64,000 nt of DNA, taken from contig NZ_JADJNP010000002.1 in assembly GCF_016714275.1 (NCBI RefSeq), positions 620,001 through 684,000 of the forward strand, read 5' to 3'. Positions within the stretch are counted from its first letter, which is position 1; each line of letters starts with the position of its first letter. The position numbers were made by a program, and so were the translations under genes. The notes under the pieces are model-generated. The model ran no database searches and was not told the DNA's origin. It worked only from the letters and a program-made list of their open reading frames with translations. This document shows, one piece after another, positions 8,103 through 17,273 of this stretch. Source of the DNA: Tessaracoccus sp. Its GTDB lineage: Bacteria; Actinomycetota; Actinomycetes; Propionibacteriales; Propionibacteriaceae.

Positions 8103-9515
8103 TCAGGTCGTCAGGTGCGTGGTGTCGCGCTTGTGTAGCCGGCGCGCGGCCTCGGCCAGCGAGCCGGACATCGACGGGTACACGGTGAAGGCGTGGCTGA
8201 AGTCGTCGACGTTGACCCGCTGCGACACCGCGATCGACACCGCGTGAATCAACTCCGAGGCCCGCGGGGCAACGACGACGCCGCCGACGATGATTCCGGT
8301 GGTCGGTAGGCAGAACAGCTTCACGAAGCCATCGGTGAACCCCTGCATCTTGGCTCGGGCATTCGAGCCAAGCGGCAGCAGCACCGACGCGACGCGGAGG
8401 TCCCCCCGGTCCACCTCCGCCTGGGAGATGCCGACCGTGGCGACCTCGGGTGTGGTGAACACGTTCGAGGAGACGTTGCGCAGGTCGAGGGGCGTCACGG
8501 CGTCGCCCAATGCGTGCCACATGGCCACGCGGCCCTGCATCGCGGCCACGGAGGCGAGCGCGAACACGCCCGTGACGTCGCCCGCGGCATAGACGTCGCG
8601 GTTGGTGGTACGCGAGACCCGGTCGACGACGATATGGCCGGACGGGGTCAGCTCGATCCCCGCCGACTCCAGGCCCATGTCCGCCGTGTTGGGGATGGCG
8701 CCCACCGCCATAAGGCAGTGCGAGCCCGCGACCTCGCGCCCATCAGCCAGTGTGACGACGACACCGTCGCCCTCCCTGCGCGCGGCGACGGCGCGGCACT
8801 CGCTCATGATGGTCATACCGCGGTCCGCGAACGCCTTCTGCAGCACTGCGGCGGCGTCCTGGTCCTCACCGGGAAGGACCTGCGCGCGCGAGCTGATCAG
8901 CACGACCTCGCAGCCCAGGCCGTCATAGGCGGACGCGAACTCCGCGCCGGTGACGCCGGACCCGACGACGATCAGCCGTTCGGGGGTCTCGGAGAGGTTG
9001 TAGACCTGCTTCCAGTTGAGGATGCGCTCGCCGTCACACAGGGCGGCGGGCAGTTCGCGCGGCGTCGTGCCGGTCGCGATCAGCAGGATGTCGGCGTCGA
9101 GGGCCTGTTCGCCGGCATCGGTGGTGACAAGCACGCGGTGTGCGCCGTCGAGCCGGGCGTTGCCGCGCACGATGTCGACGCCGTCGGTCCGCAGCCGGCG
9201 CTCGATGTCGCGCGACTGCGCCTGCGCCAACTCCAGCACGCGCTCATTCACCTCGCCGAGGTCGACGCGGACGACGTCGGTCACGTCCGCGGCCGCGATG
9301 TGGAGGCCGAGCTGGCGCGCGTTCTCGATGCGCACCATCACCTCGGCGGTCGCAATGAGGGTCTTGGAGGGGACGCAGTCGCTGAGGACGGCCGCGCCGC
9401 CCAGGCCGTCGCGCTCGACGAGCGTCACCTCGCCGCCCAGCTGATTGGCCACCAGGGCCGCCTCGTATCCGCCGGGTCCTCCACCGATGATCACAACCTT
9501 GGTCACGCCTGCCAT
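8103..9515 (-). CDS. LpdA-type FAD-dependent NAD(P)H:quinone reductase
   Basis: This is a 470-residue flavoprotein of the pyridine nucleotide-disulfide oxidoreductase fold. It has an N-terminal FAD site (VVIIGGGPGGYEAALVANQL), an NAD(P) site (LIVVGSGVTGAEFASAYDGL) and a second FAD motif (DVYAAGDVTG). Lipoamide dehydrogenases carry a Cys-x4-Cys pair. Here the region reads GGAAVLSDCVPSK, so the first Cys is missing, and the C-terminal His-Glu catalytic pair is replaced by FTVYPSMSGS. These changes match mycobacterial LpdA (Rv3303c), which reduces quinones instead of lipoamide. It is divergent from the nucleoside phosphorylase gene, and the three genes keep the order seen around Rv3303c-Rv3308. 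Confidence 0.88.
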   Translation of the reverse strand: MAGVTKVVIIGGGPGGYEAALVANQLGGEVTLVERDGLGGAAVLSDCVPSKTLIATAEVMVRIENARQLGLHIAAADVTDVVRVDLGEVNERVLELAQAQSRDIERRLRTDGVDIVRGNARLDGAHRVLVTTDAGEQALDADILLIATGTTPRELPAALCDGERILNWKQVYNLSETPERLIVVGSGVTGAEFASAYDGLGCEVVLISSRAQVLPGEDQDAAAVLQKAFADRGMTIMSECRAVAARREGDGVVVTLADGREVAGSHCLMAVGAIPNTADMGLESAGIELTPSGHIVVDRVSRTTNRDVYAAGDVTGVFALASVAAMQGRVAMWHALGDAVTPLDLRNVSSNVFTTPEVATVGISQAEVDRGDLRVASVLLPLGSNARAKMQGFTDGFVKLFCLPTTGIIVGGVVVAPRASELIHAVSIAVSQRVNVDDFSHAFTVYPSMSGSLAEAARRLHKRDTTHLTT

Positions 9516-9562
9516 CCTCCCACAGTCCCCCTCGACGAGGACGCGATCAGTATGCTCGGGGC

Positions 9563-10363
9563 ATGAGCACCTCCCCCTTTGACCTGGCCGCCGAGGCCGC
9601 CGCCTTCCTCAAGAACCGCTTCGCGACGGACAGCATCGACATCGCGCTCGTGTTGGGCTCTGGCTGGTCCTCGGGGGCTGAGCAGATCGGCGAGACGCTC
9701 GGTGAGATCGAGCTGGGCGACGTCCCGGGCTTCAGCAAGCCGGTGGTGGCCGGGCACGGCGGCAAGCTGTTGCTGGCCCGCGCGGCGACCGGGAAGCTCG
9801 CGGCGATCTTCACCGGGCGCACGCACTATTACGAGGGCCGCGGCGCCGACGCCGTCGCCCACGGGGTGCGCACCGCCGCCGCCTGGGGGGCGACGACCAT
9901 GGTGTTGACCAACGGCTGCGGCGGCCTCAACCCCGCTTGGGGGCCGGGAACCGTCGTCCTGCTGAAGGACCACATCAACCTCACCGGCGACACCCCGCTG
10001 CACGGCGCGAACTTCGTCGACCTGTCCGAGGCCTACTCCGGTCGGCTCCGCGAGGCCGCCCGCAGCGTCGACGCCGACCTTCCCGAGGGCGTCTATGTGC
10101 AGTTCCGCGGCCCGCAGTACGAGACCCCTGCCGAGGTGCGGATGGCGGGCATCATCGGCGGCGACCTCGTCGGCATGTCGACGACGCTGGAGACCATCGC
10201 GGCGCGCGAGGCGGGCATGGAGGTGCTCGGCCTTTCGCTCGTCACCAACGCCGCCGCCGGCATGGGCGACAGCAACCTGGACCACGCGGAGGTGCTGCAG
10301 GCCGGGCGCGACGCCGGACCGCGGCTCGCCGCGCTGCTGGCAGGGATCGTCGGGGAACTGTGA
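9563..10363 (+). CDS. Purine-nucleoside phosphorylase
   Basis: This is a 266-residue enzyme of the trimeric PNP family, which cleaves inosine or guanosine with phosphate to base and ribose-1-phosphate. It shows LVLGSGWSSGAEQIG, the phosphate-binding GRTHYYEGRG, LTNGCGGLNPAWGPG, FRGPQYETPAEVRM and GMSTTLETIAAREAGMEVLG, followed by SLVTNAAAGM. It starts 47 bp from the divergent lpdA-like gene, with a possible -10 (CAGTATGCT) just before the ATG. Its TGA overlaps the ATG of the phosphohexomutase (TGATG). Co-translation makes sense because a mutase could convert the ribose-1-phosphate product. Confidence 0.93.
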   Translation: MSTSPFDLAAEAAAFLKNRFATDSIDIALVLGSGWSSGAEQIGETLGEIELGDVPGFSKPVVAGHGGKLLLARAATGKLAAIFTGRTHYYEGRGADAVAHGVRTAAAWGATTMVLTNGCGGLNPAWGPGTVVLLKDHINLTGDTPLHGANFVDLSEAYSGRLREAARSVDADLPEGVYVQFRGPQYETPAEVRMAGIIGGDLVGMSTTLETIAAREAGMEVLGLSLVTNAAAGMGDSNLDHAEVLQAGRDAGPRLAALLAGIVGEL

Positions 10364-12021
10364 TGAGCGACGTGTTGACGCTGGCCGCCGCGTGGCGGGA
10401 TGCGGACATCGACCAGGACACGCGAGAGCAGCTGGACCACCTGATCGTCCAGTCGCAGGCCAACGACGAGGGCGTCGCGCAGGCAGCGATGGACGAGCTG
10501 GCCAGCGCGTTCGTCGGGCCGCTCGAGTTCGGCACCGCGGGCCTGCGCGGCCCGATCGGCCCAGGCCCTGCGCGGATGAACCGAGTCGTCGTGACCCAGG
10601 CGGCCGCGGGCTTCGCGGCATGGCTCACTGAGCAGGGCCTCGCGGGCGGGAAGGTCATCGTCGGGCACGACGCGCGACACAAGTCAGACGCATTCGCGGC
10701 CGACACCGCCGAGATCATGGCAGGCGCCGGGTTCGAGGTGCTGTGGACCAGTGGCCCCATCCCCACGCCCGTCATCGCCTTCGGCATCCAGCACCTCGGC
10801 TGCGTCGCGGGCGTCGTCGTCACGGCCTCGCACAACCCGCCGGCCGACAATGGCTACAAGGTGTACCTGGGCGACGGCTCGCAGATCGTGCCGCCCACCG
10901 ACGGCGAGATCTCGACCCACATCGCCCGCGTCGCCGCGGACGACTGGGCGGTCCTCCCCCGGTCGCACGCCCGCACGGACGTCACGGCCGAGCTGCTGGA
11001 CGCGTACGTGGCCCGCGCGGCCTCGCTCTACGCGGCCGAGGCGCCGCGGGAGCTGACCTGGGTGCACACGGCCATGCACGGCGTCGGCGCCGCGACCGTG
11101 CGCCGCGTGGCTGCGGCGGTCGGGCTGCCTGCGCCGCACGAAGTCGCAGAGCAGGCCGAACCGAACCCCGACTTCCCGACCGTCGCGTTCCCGAATCCCG
11201 AGGAGAAGGGCGCCATCGACCTGGCGCTCGCCCTCGCGGAGGCTGCCGGCGCGGACGTTGTCGTCGCGAACGATCCCGACGCCGACCGGTGTGCCGTCGC
11301 CGCGGTGGTCGACGGCGCGTGGCGGATGCTGACAGGCGATGAGCTGGGCGCGATCCTGGGCGACGACGCCATTCGGCGCGGCGTGCCCGGCACGTTCGCG
11401 AACTCGATCGTGTCGTCGACGCTGCTGGGCCGCATGGCCCACGCCGCGGGACGCGACCACCAGACGACGCTGACGGGGTTCAAGTGGATCGGCCGCGTCC
11501 CCGACCTCGCCTTCGGCTATGAGGAGGCCATCGGATACTGCTGCGACTCGCGCGCTGTGCCGGACAAGGACGGCATCACCGCGGCGGTCAACGTGCTGCG
11601 GATCGTCGCGGAGCTGCGCGCCGAGGGCCGCACGCTCGCCGATAGGCTCGACGACATCGCCCGCGCCCACGGGTTGACGGCGACGTCGCAGCTGTCGGTC
11701 CGCGTCGCCGACCTTTCGCTGATCGCCGACGCCATGGCCCGGCTGCGCGCCAACCCTCCTGCAGAGCTGCTCGGCGAGCCGGTCGCCGTCGTCGATCTCG
11801 CCGACGACGGAGGCCACCTGCCCCCGACCGACGGCGTGGAGTTCACGGGCCGCGCCGTGCACGTAGTCGCGCGCCCGTCCGGGACGGAGCCGAAGCTGAA
11901 GTGCTACCTGGAGGTTCGGCTCGGCGTCGACGAGTCGCAGGACGTGCCCGCGGCCCGCGCGACGGCGTCGGCGCTGCTGGAAACGGTACGGGCAGAAATG
12001 GCAACAGCGCTCGGCGTGTGA
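10363..12021 (+). CDS. Phospho-sugar mutase (phosphoglucomutase/phosphomannomutase family)
   Basis: This is a 552-residue alpha-D-phosphohexomutase. The active-site phosphoserine loop is VVVTASHNPPADNGYKVY, the metal loop is NDPDADRCAV, the sugar loop is FGYEEAIGYCCD, and the C-terminal phosphate-binding loop is RPSGTEPKLKCYLE. It interconverts hexose (or pentose) 1- and 6(5)-phosphates. Direct coupling to purine nucleoside phosphorylase favours a role in using ribose- or deoxyribose-1-phosphate, though the family also acts on glucose and mannose phosphates. The gene order matches deoD-pmmB in mycobacteria. It ends within a hairpin terminator. Confidence 0.93.
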   Translation: MSDVLTLAAAWRDADIDQDTREQLDHLIVQSQANDEGVAQAAMDELASAFVGPLEFGTAGLRGPIGPGPARMNRVVVTQAAAGFAAWLTEQGLAGGKVIVGHDARHKSDAFAADTAEIMAGAGFEVLWTSGPIPTPVIAFGIQHLGCVAGVVVTASHNPPADNGYKVYLGDGSQIVPPTDGEISTHIARVAADDWAVLPRSHARTDVTAELLDAYVARAASLYAAEAPRELTWVHTAMHGVGAATVRRVAAAVGLPAPHEVAEQAEPNPDFPTVAFPNPEEKGAIDLALALAEAAGADVVVANDPDADRCAVAAVVDGAWRMLTGDELGAILGDDAIRRGVPGTFANSIVSSTLLGRMAHAAGRDHQTTLTGFKWIGRVPDLAFGYEEAIGYCCDSRAVPDKDGITAAVNVLRIVAELRAEGRTLADRLDDIARAHGLTATSQLSVRVADLSLIADAMARLRANPPAELLGEPVAVVDLADDGGHLPPTDGVEFTGRAVHVVARPSGTEPKLKCYLEVRLGVDESQDVPAARATASALLETVRAEMATALGV

Positions 12022-12031
12022 CCGAGCGCTG
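12005..12031. terminator. Hairpin terminator between convergent genes
   Basis: The perfect 10-bp stem CAGCGCTCGG / CCGAGCGCTG has a 7-base loop that contains the mutase stop codon. It sits between the convergent mutase and NlpC/P60 genes and could serve both strands. No clear U-tract follows, which is common in high-GC Actinobacteria. Confidence 0.65.
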
Positions 12032-12051
12032 CTTCCTCAACTTCCGTCAGG

Positions 12052-12882
12052 TCAGCCGACCCGACGGGCGCCGCTGAACGGCATGTACTTGAGCTTGGTG
12101 ACGTTGACGCCGGTGCGCGGGTTGCCCGCGTGCACGACCTTGCCGTCGCCGATGTAGATGGCCACGTGGCTCACGGGGCTGTAGAAGAACACCAGGTCGC
12201 CCGGCTTCAGGTTCGACTTCGACACGCGCTTGCCGACCGACATCTGGGCCCGCGAGTTGCGGGGCAGCTTCACGCCCGCCTTGGCGTAGGCGTAGCTGGT
12301 CAGGCCGGAACAGTCGAAGGCGTTGGGGCCGGTGGCGCCGTGTACGTAACGCTTGCCGACCTTGCCGAGCGCGAACTTCATGGCCTCGCGCGCCTTGGTG
12401 TCGCGGACCTTGACGGTCTTCTTGGCCGAGACGGCCTTCTTGTACTTGGGGGTGGCGGCGGTGACGACGCGCAGCTTGGTCTTGCCTGCCTTTGTCAGCT
12501 TCGCCGAGAAGGAGAACTTGCCCTTCGAGGTGGTGGTGTCCTTGGCGATGGTCGACCACTTCTTGCCGGTCCAGCGCTGCAGCGAGGCCTTCGCGCCCTT
12601 GGCGGTCATGGTGCCGCTCACGGTGAACTTCTTCTTCACCCGGACCGTCTTGGGGGCCTTCTTCACCGTGACGGTGGCCTTCTTCGGCTGCGGCTTGGGG
12701 GCCGGCTGAGCCGCGGGCAGCTGCTGGTCAGCGGCCGGGGCGTCTGCCGCCAGCGCTGCGGGCGCGGCAACAACCGGTGCCGCGGGCGCCTCGTCGTCGG
12801 CATGGGCGATCGGAGCGCCGATCGTGCCGAGGAGCAGGGCCGTCGAGCAGGCCAGGCCCGCAATCGTCTTGCTGATCTTCAT
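12052..12882 (-). CDS. Secreted NlpC/P60 peptidoglycan hydrolase
   Basis: This is a 276-residue exported protein. The signal peptide (ISKTIAGLACSTALLLGTIG) is cleaved near AHA-DD and followed by an Ala/Pro linker. A Lys-rich beta domain of about 85 residues follows (VTVKKAPKTVRVKKKFTVSG, then KGKFSFSAKLTKAGKTKLRV), and a C-terminal NlpC/P60 domain from about residue 165. The catalytic Cys is in AFDCSGLTSYAYAKAGV, the His in VSHVAIYIGDGKVVHAG, and PGDLVFF is also typical. It probably cleaves D-Glu-meso-DAP/LL-DAP peptide bonds in the wall. The strongly basic middle domain may bind wall polymers. It is transcribed divergently from the DUF2207 gene. Confidence 0.92.
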   Translation of the reverse strand: MKISKTIAGLACSTALLLGTIGAPIAHADDEAPAAPVVAAPAALAADAPAADQQLPAAQPAPKPQPKKATVTVKKAPKTVRVKKKFTVSGTMTAKGAKASLQRWTGKKWSTIAKDTTTSKGKFSFSAKLTKAGKTKLRVVTAATPKYKKAVSAKKTVKVRDTKAREAMKFALGKVGKRYVHGATGPNAFDCSGLTSYAYAKAGVKLPRNSRAQMSVGKRVSKSNLKPGDLVFFYSPVSHVAIYIGDGKVVHAGNPRTGVNVTKLKYMPFSGARRVG

Positions 12883-13017
12883 CTCAGTGTCTTCTTCCGT
12901 CTCGAACCGATCTGAGCGGCCGCCCCCCGCGCGACTGTCACAACTCTGAGAGAGAGCTTAAGCATTCTCAGAATCAATACCAAATCCTCAGGTTTTCGCG
13001 ACCGCTACCCTGGAACC

Positions 13018-14839
13018 ATGACGAAGCTCCGTGCCGTTCTTGCCTCCGTCGTCCTCGCGCTGCTCACAACGTTCCTGGTCGCGCTTCCCGCCTCTGCTGA
13101 CGACAGCGCACCGATCACCCGCTACGACGTGGTCGTGAACCTCACGCCCGAGGGCGTGGCCGAGGTTGCGGTCGACTTCACGATGGACTTCTCGGCAGTG
13201 CGCGGCCGCGGCCCGATCGTGCTGCTCCCCACCCGGCAGACCGACGGCGCGGATCCCGACTGGGACTACGTGTTCGACTACTCCGACGTCCGGGTCAGCT
13301 CCCCCAGCGGCGCGAGCGCCAACGTCAACCGCGACTACGAGAGCGGCATGATGGCCCTCCGGATCGGTGACGAGAACCGCTGGAACACGACGCCGCAGGA
13401 CTACACGCTGACCTACTCCGTCACCGGTTTCATCGTCTCCGATCACCCGAAGAGCGGGCTGGACGAGTTCAACTGGGACGTCATCGGACCCGCGTGGAGG
13501 TCGGAGATCTCCAACCTCACGGTGACGGTGACCGGCCCCACCGCCGTGAGCGGGGTCGCCTGCTTCTACGGCCCGTACTCGGCGCAGGAGAGGTGCGACG
13601 CGTCGTCGTCGGGCGACACGGCCACGTTCGCCCACGCCGAGACGCTGCCCCGAGGAATCCCGTCCAGATCGTCGCGGGCTTCCCCCCGGCACGTTCGGCG
13701 GCGTTCAGCAGCACCGCGAGAGGGCCAAGACCCTCGGCAATGCGTTCGAGCTCAGCCCGGTGACCGGCGGCGCCGCTGGCGCGGGACTCGTCGCCGCCGT
13801 CGCCGGTCTCGTGGCCATTCGCCGACGACACGCCCGTGACGACGTCTACCTCGGCCTCACGCCTGGCATCGTGCCCGGCCCCGGTGAGGACGCCACTGTC
13901 GGCCGCCAGTCGGGCAAGTTCCCCGTCGCGGTGCAGTTCCACCCGCCGAAGGGCGCGTCCCCAGGCGAGATCGGGACCCTGATGGACACCACGGCCGACG
14001 ACGTCGACGTGTCCGCCACCATCGTCGACCTCGCTGTGCGCGGGTTCCTGAAGATCGAGTCGACGGGCAAGAAGACCTTCACGCTGTACGCCACGCAGCC
14101 ACGTGCAGGCGAGCGGCTGCGCCCCTATGAGGAGAAGCTGCTGGGTGACATCTTCAAGGGCAAGGCCGTGCGCACGTCGAAGCAGCTGTCAACGGAGAAG
14201 TTCCAGAAGGTTCTGCCCAACGCCCGATCGGGGCTGTACAACGCCGTCGTCCAGTTGGGCTGGTTCAAGGGCAACCCGACGCTCGCGCAGACCGGGCCGC
14301 TCGTGCTCGGCGGGCTCTGCCTCATGGCGGCGCTCGGCGTCGCGATCGTCGGGGCATTCTTCGGCTGGGGCCTGCTGGCCATCCCGTTCGCGGTGTTCGG
14401 CATCGGCTTGATGGCCATGTCGAGCAAGTTCCGCAAGCGCACCGCCGCCGGCTCCGCGTACCTGGCACAGGCCAAGGGATTCGAGCTGTACCTGCGCACC
14501 GCGGAGAAGGACACGCTGAAGTTCGAAGAGGGCCAGGACATTTTCTCGAAGTATCTGCCGTACGCGATCGTTTTCGGAGTCGCGGACCGTTGGGCGACGC
14601 TCTTCGCACAGCTCGGCGCCGAGGGCATCTACCGGGCCGACACGTCCTGGTATGTCGGCGCGGACCTGATGCGTGGGGCCTACTTCGCCAACGCGATGAG
14701 CAACCTGACGACGTCTATGTCGAGCGTCATGCAGGCCGCCCGGATGGACGGCATGAGTTCCTCGACCGGCGGGTCGTCGGGCTTCTCCGGCTTCAGCGGC
14801 GGCGGCGGCTTCGGCGGCGGTGGCGGCGGCTCCTGGTGA
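13018..14839 (+). CDS. DUF2207-family membrane protein (two frameshifts in this sequence)
   Basis: The parts read as follows: signal peptide (AVLASVVLALLTTFLVALPA), an N-terminal extracellular beta region (DDSAPITRYDVVVNLTPEG, then FTMDFSAVRGRGPIVLLP), a membrane helix (GAAGAGLVAAVAGLVAI), a cytoplasmic region, two further helices near 14300-14420, and a Gly-rich tail ending GGGFGGGGGGSW. That is the DUF2207 layout. The frame is lost twice, at CCCC near 13651 and at CCCCCC near 13685. Restoring one base at each gives 607 residues with continuous sense through VQIVAGFPPGTFGGVQQHRE. Both shifts have the same sign. The stop overlaps the GTG start of the deacetylase gene. Function unknown. Confidence 0.82.
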
Positions 14840-15755
14840 GGGAACCTCACCCCGTTTTCGGTCGTCGCACGCTCGGCATCGCCACGGCGTTGGCGGGGCT
14901 GAGCGCGGCGGGGTGCGCGCCACCGGCCGCTCCTGAGCCCCCTCCGTCAACACCCTCAGCACCGCCGCGGCCGTCCGTGTCGCCGTCGGTCATTGCGTCG
15001 CCGTCGGCACCTTCCGAGGACCCGTCGACGCCTGGGCCGTCGCCGAAAGGCCCAGATCCCGCCGACGTCGCACGCCGGTTCGCGAAGAAGAAGCCGAAGG
15101 ACTGGGGCATGCATCTGCCGGGCATCGTCTCCGCGCTGGATGCGCCGTCCACCTCCGACGGCGTGGCGAGGATCGCGCTCACCTTCGACGCGTGCGGCGG
15201 CCGGCACGGTTCCGGCTTCGACGAGCGGCTGATCTCAGGGCTGGTCGCCGCGAAGGTGCCTGCCACTCTTTCGTGAACCTTCGTTGGATCGACGCCAACC
15301 CGGACATCGTGGCGGATCTGCTCGCCGAACCGCTGTTCGAACTGGGCAACCACGGCACCCGGCACGTGCCGCTGTCGGTGACCGGCCGCGAGGCGTACGG
15401 GATCGCTGGCTCGGCGAGCGCGCGCGAGGCCGTAGACGAGGTGTGGGAGTGTCACGAGCGGCTGATCTCGCTTGTCGGCTCCCCTCCCCGCTTCTTCCGC
15501 TCCGGCACCGCCCACTACGACGATGTCGGCGTCGCGATCGCGAAGGCGCTGGGTGAGACCCCCGTCGGATTCAGCACCAACGGCGACGCCGGCGCCACCT
15601 TCGCCGCGGCCACCGTCCGCGCCGAGGTGCGGGCGACGAAGCCGGGCGGCATCGTGATCGCCCACTTCAACCGCCCGGACTCCGACACCGCGAAGGGAAT
15701 GCTCCGCGCGGTCGACGACCTCCTGTCCGAGGGTGTCGAGTTCGTACACATCTGA
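14836..15755 (+). CDS. NodB-type polysaccharide deacetylase lipoprotein (frameshifted in this sequence)
   Basis: GTG at 14836 overlaps the DUF2207 stop (GTGA). The start gives a twin-arginine-like RRTLGIATALAGLSAAGC with a lipobox cysteine, so the product is probably membrane-tethered outside the cell. After a Pro/Ser linker comes a NodB-homology domain with the catalytic Asp in IALTFDACGGRHG, a zinc site in LGNHGTRHVPLS, and FRSGTAHYDDVGVAIA and GGIVIAHFN further on. The frame breaks near 15270. Adding one T to CTTTCG gives AKVPATLFVNLRWIDAN, which joins the two parts into 306 residues. Such enzymes remove N- or O-acetyl groups from peptidoglycan or other wall glycans. Confidence 0.82.
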
Positions 15756-15888
15756 GCTCCCCGTCGCGCCCATCCCCCAGAACCGACGGATCGACGGCGC
15801 ACACGGCGTCGAGGCGCGTTTCGCACCATCCTCGGCGCGGTAGCATCTGACCATCGGTGACAACGCACCCCAACAAGCGCGGAGTTCC

Positions 15889-16745
15889 GTGTCTCAAGAC
15901 CGCACGCGCACTGGGGGCCTCATGAGTGCATCGCCGAACCGCAGCTACTCCCGCGGGGTGGCCCTCGACTGGTTCTTCTTCGTGTTCGCCGGGCTCGCCG
16001 CGATCTGGCTGGCCGGGCTCAGCCTGACCCAGACCCTCGCCACCGGCTGGTGGGCCATCGTCCTCGTCGTTCTCTTCTGGGGGCTGCTGGCGTATCTCGT
16101 GCTGCCTCGCCTGCACCGCATCCTGACCACCGTCTACGTCCCCAACTACTTCATCGGCCGCACCCGTACGAGCGACGGGCTCCTCGGTGACCCCGTCAAC
16201 CTCGCCCTCATGGGGACGGGCGAGCAGATTCAGCGCGCTATGGAGCGCGCGGGTGGATCAAGGCCGACCCCATCACGGCTCAGTCGTCCTGGGGCATGGT
16301 GCGCTCGACCCTGCGCCAGGAGAGCTACCCGGAGGCACCCGTCAGCCCGCTGTTCCTGTTCGGCAAGCAGCAGGCGTTCGCGTACCAGCAGGAGGTCGAC
16401 GGCAACCCCAAGCAGCGTCACCACGTCCGCTTCTGGCCCTGCCCCGACGGCTGGCTCCTCCCCGGTGGGGAGCGCGTGGAGTGGCTCGCTGCGGGCACCT
16501 TCGACACGTCGGTCGGCCTGTCGTTCTTCACGCTCCAGATCACCCACCGCATCGACGCGAACACCGACATCGAGCGCGACTACATCGTCGACACCGTCAG
16601 CGAGGCCAACAGCGCCGTGCGGATCCGCGTCCTCGAGAACTTCTCGACCGGCTACCACGCCCGCAACGGCGGCGGCGACACCATCCACACCGACGGGAAC
16701 CTACCCGTCATCGACGTCGGGGCATCGCATGACCCACATGCCTGA
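15889..16745 (+). CDS. LssY C-terminal-domain membrane protein (frameshifted in this sequence)
   Basis: Two membrane helices (LDWFFFVFAGLAAIWLAGLS and WWAIVLVVLFWGLLAYLVLP) are followed by an LssY_C-like domain. It shows VPNYFIGRTRTSDGLLGDPV, ALMGTGEQIQRAMERAGWI, TLRQESYPEAPVSPLFLFGK, AAGTFDTSVGLS, FTLQITHRIDANTDIERDYI and the final GGGDTIHTDGNLPVIDV. The frame breaks near 16252. Adding one G to the GGG run gives RAGWIKADPITAQSSWGM and a 285-residue protein. GTG 15889 is the first start and ATG 15922 is possible. Function is poorly known in general, and the domain is often found with PAP2 phosphatases. Confidence 0.78.
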
Positions 16746-17248
16746 GAAGCTGCCCGCGTTCGAGGCAGGGGGCGAGGTTGCTGCAGCGCGAGCAGCGCGA
16801 CCCCAACATGGCGCGGCCGGCGGCGACCGTCGTCGGCGCAAGCCTCGTGATCCTCCGCGCCCTGATCGGCGCCGTCGTATTGGCAGGGTTGATGAGCGGC
16901 TGGGACGGGCTGCTGCTCGCCGTCGACTCGGCGGTCGAGGTACTGGGCTTCGCCCGCGAAGGCGCACCACTGTTGCGCATGGTCGTGTTCTCGCTCGGTG
17001 CCACGCTGCTGCTTGCCCAGGCCGTGGTCGGCATCCTCATCTTCTTCGGCTACAACTGGGCGCGCGTGCTCGTGATGCTCGCGGCCGTCGTCGACATCTC
17101 CACGACGTTCATCGCATGGTCGACGAGCGAGCAAGACATCACCTTCGCCGGGACCATCTACTCGTTGGCCATCGACATCCTGATCCTGCTTGCGCTCTCG
17201 AGCCAGGCCGCCGCATCCTACGCCCGGCGCAACGAGCCCATCGCGTAG
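16729..17248 (+). CDS. Four-helix membrane protein (frameshifted near its start)
   Basis: The reconstructed product is about 172 residues: MTHMPEKLPAFEAG, then LLQREQRDPNMARPAATVV, then four hydrophobic helices (VILRALIGAVVLAGLM, LLRMVVFSLGATLLLAQAVV, WARVLVMLAAVVDISTTFIA and YSLAIDILILLALSSQAAAS). The frame slips at the GGGGG run at 16768-16772, where one base fewer joins the parts. This is the only shift in the window that needs a deletion rather than an insertion to repair. A shorter version starting at TTG 16778 would avoid it. The reconstructed start overlaps the end of the LssY-like gene by 17 bp. No family assigned. Confidence 0.65.
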
Positions 17249-17273
17249 CGGACGCAGCTCGCGGAGACCAAGG

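Noticed and set aside
12883..13017. A c-di-AMP (ydaO) riboswitch before the NlpC/P60 gene
   Set aside because: Such riboswitches often precede actinobacterial wall hydrolases, but the 135-bp divergent gap is too short and lacks the conserved core. Only an off-centre dyad around GCTTAAGC is visible.
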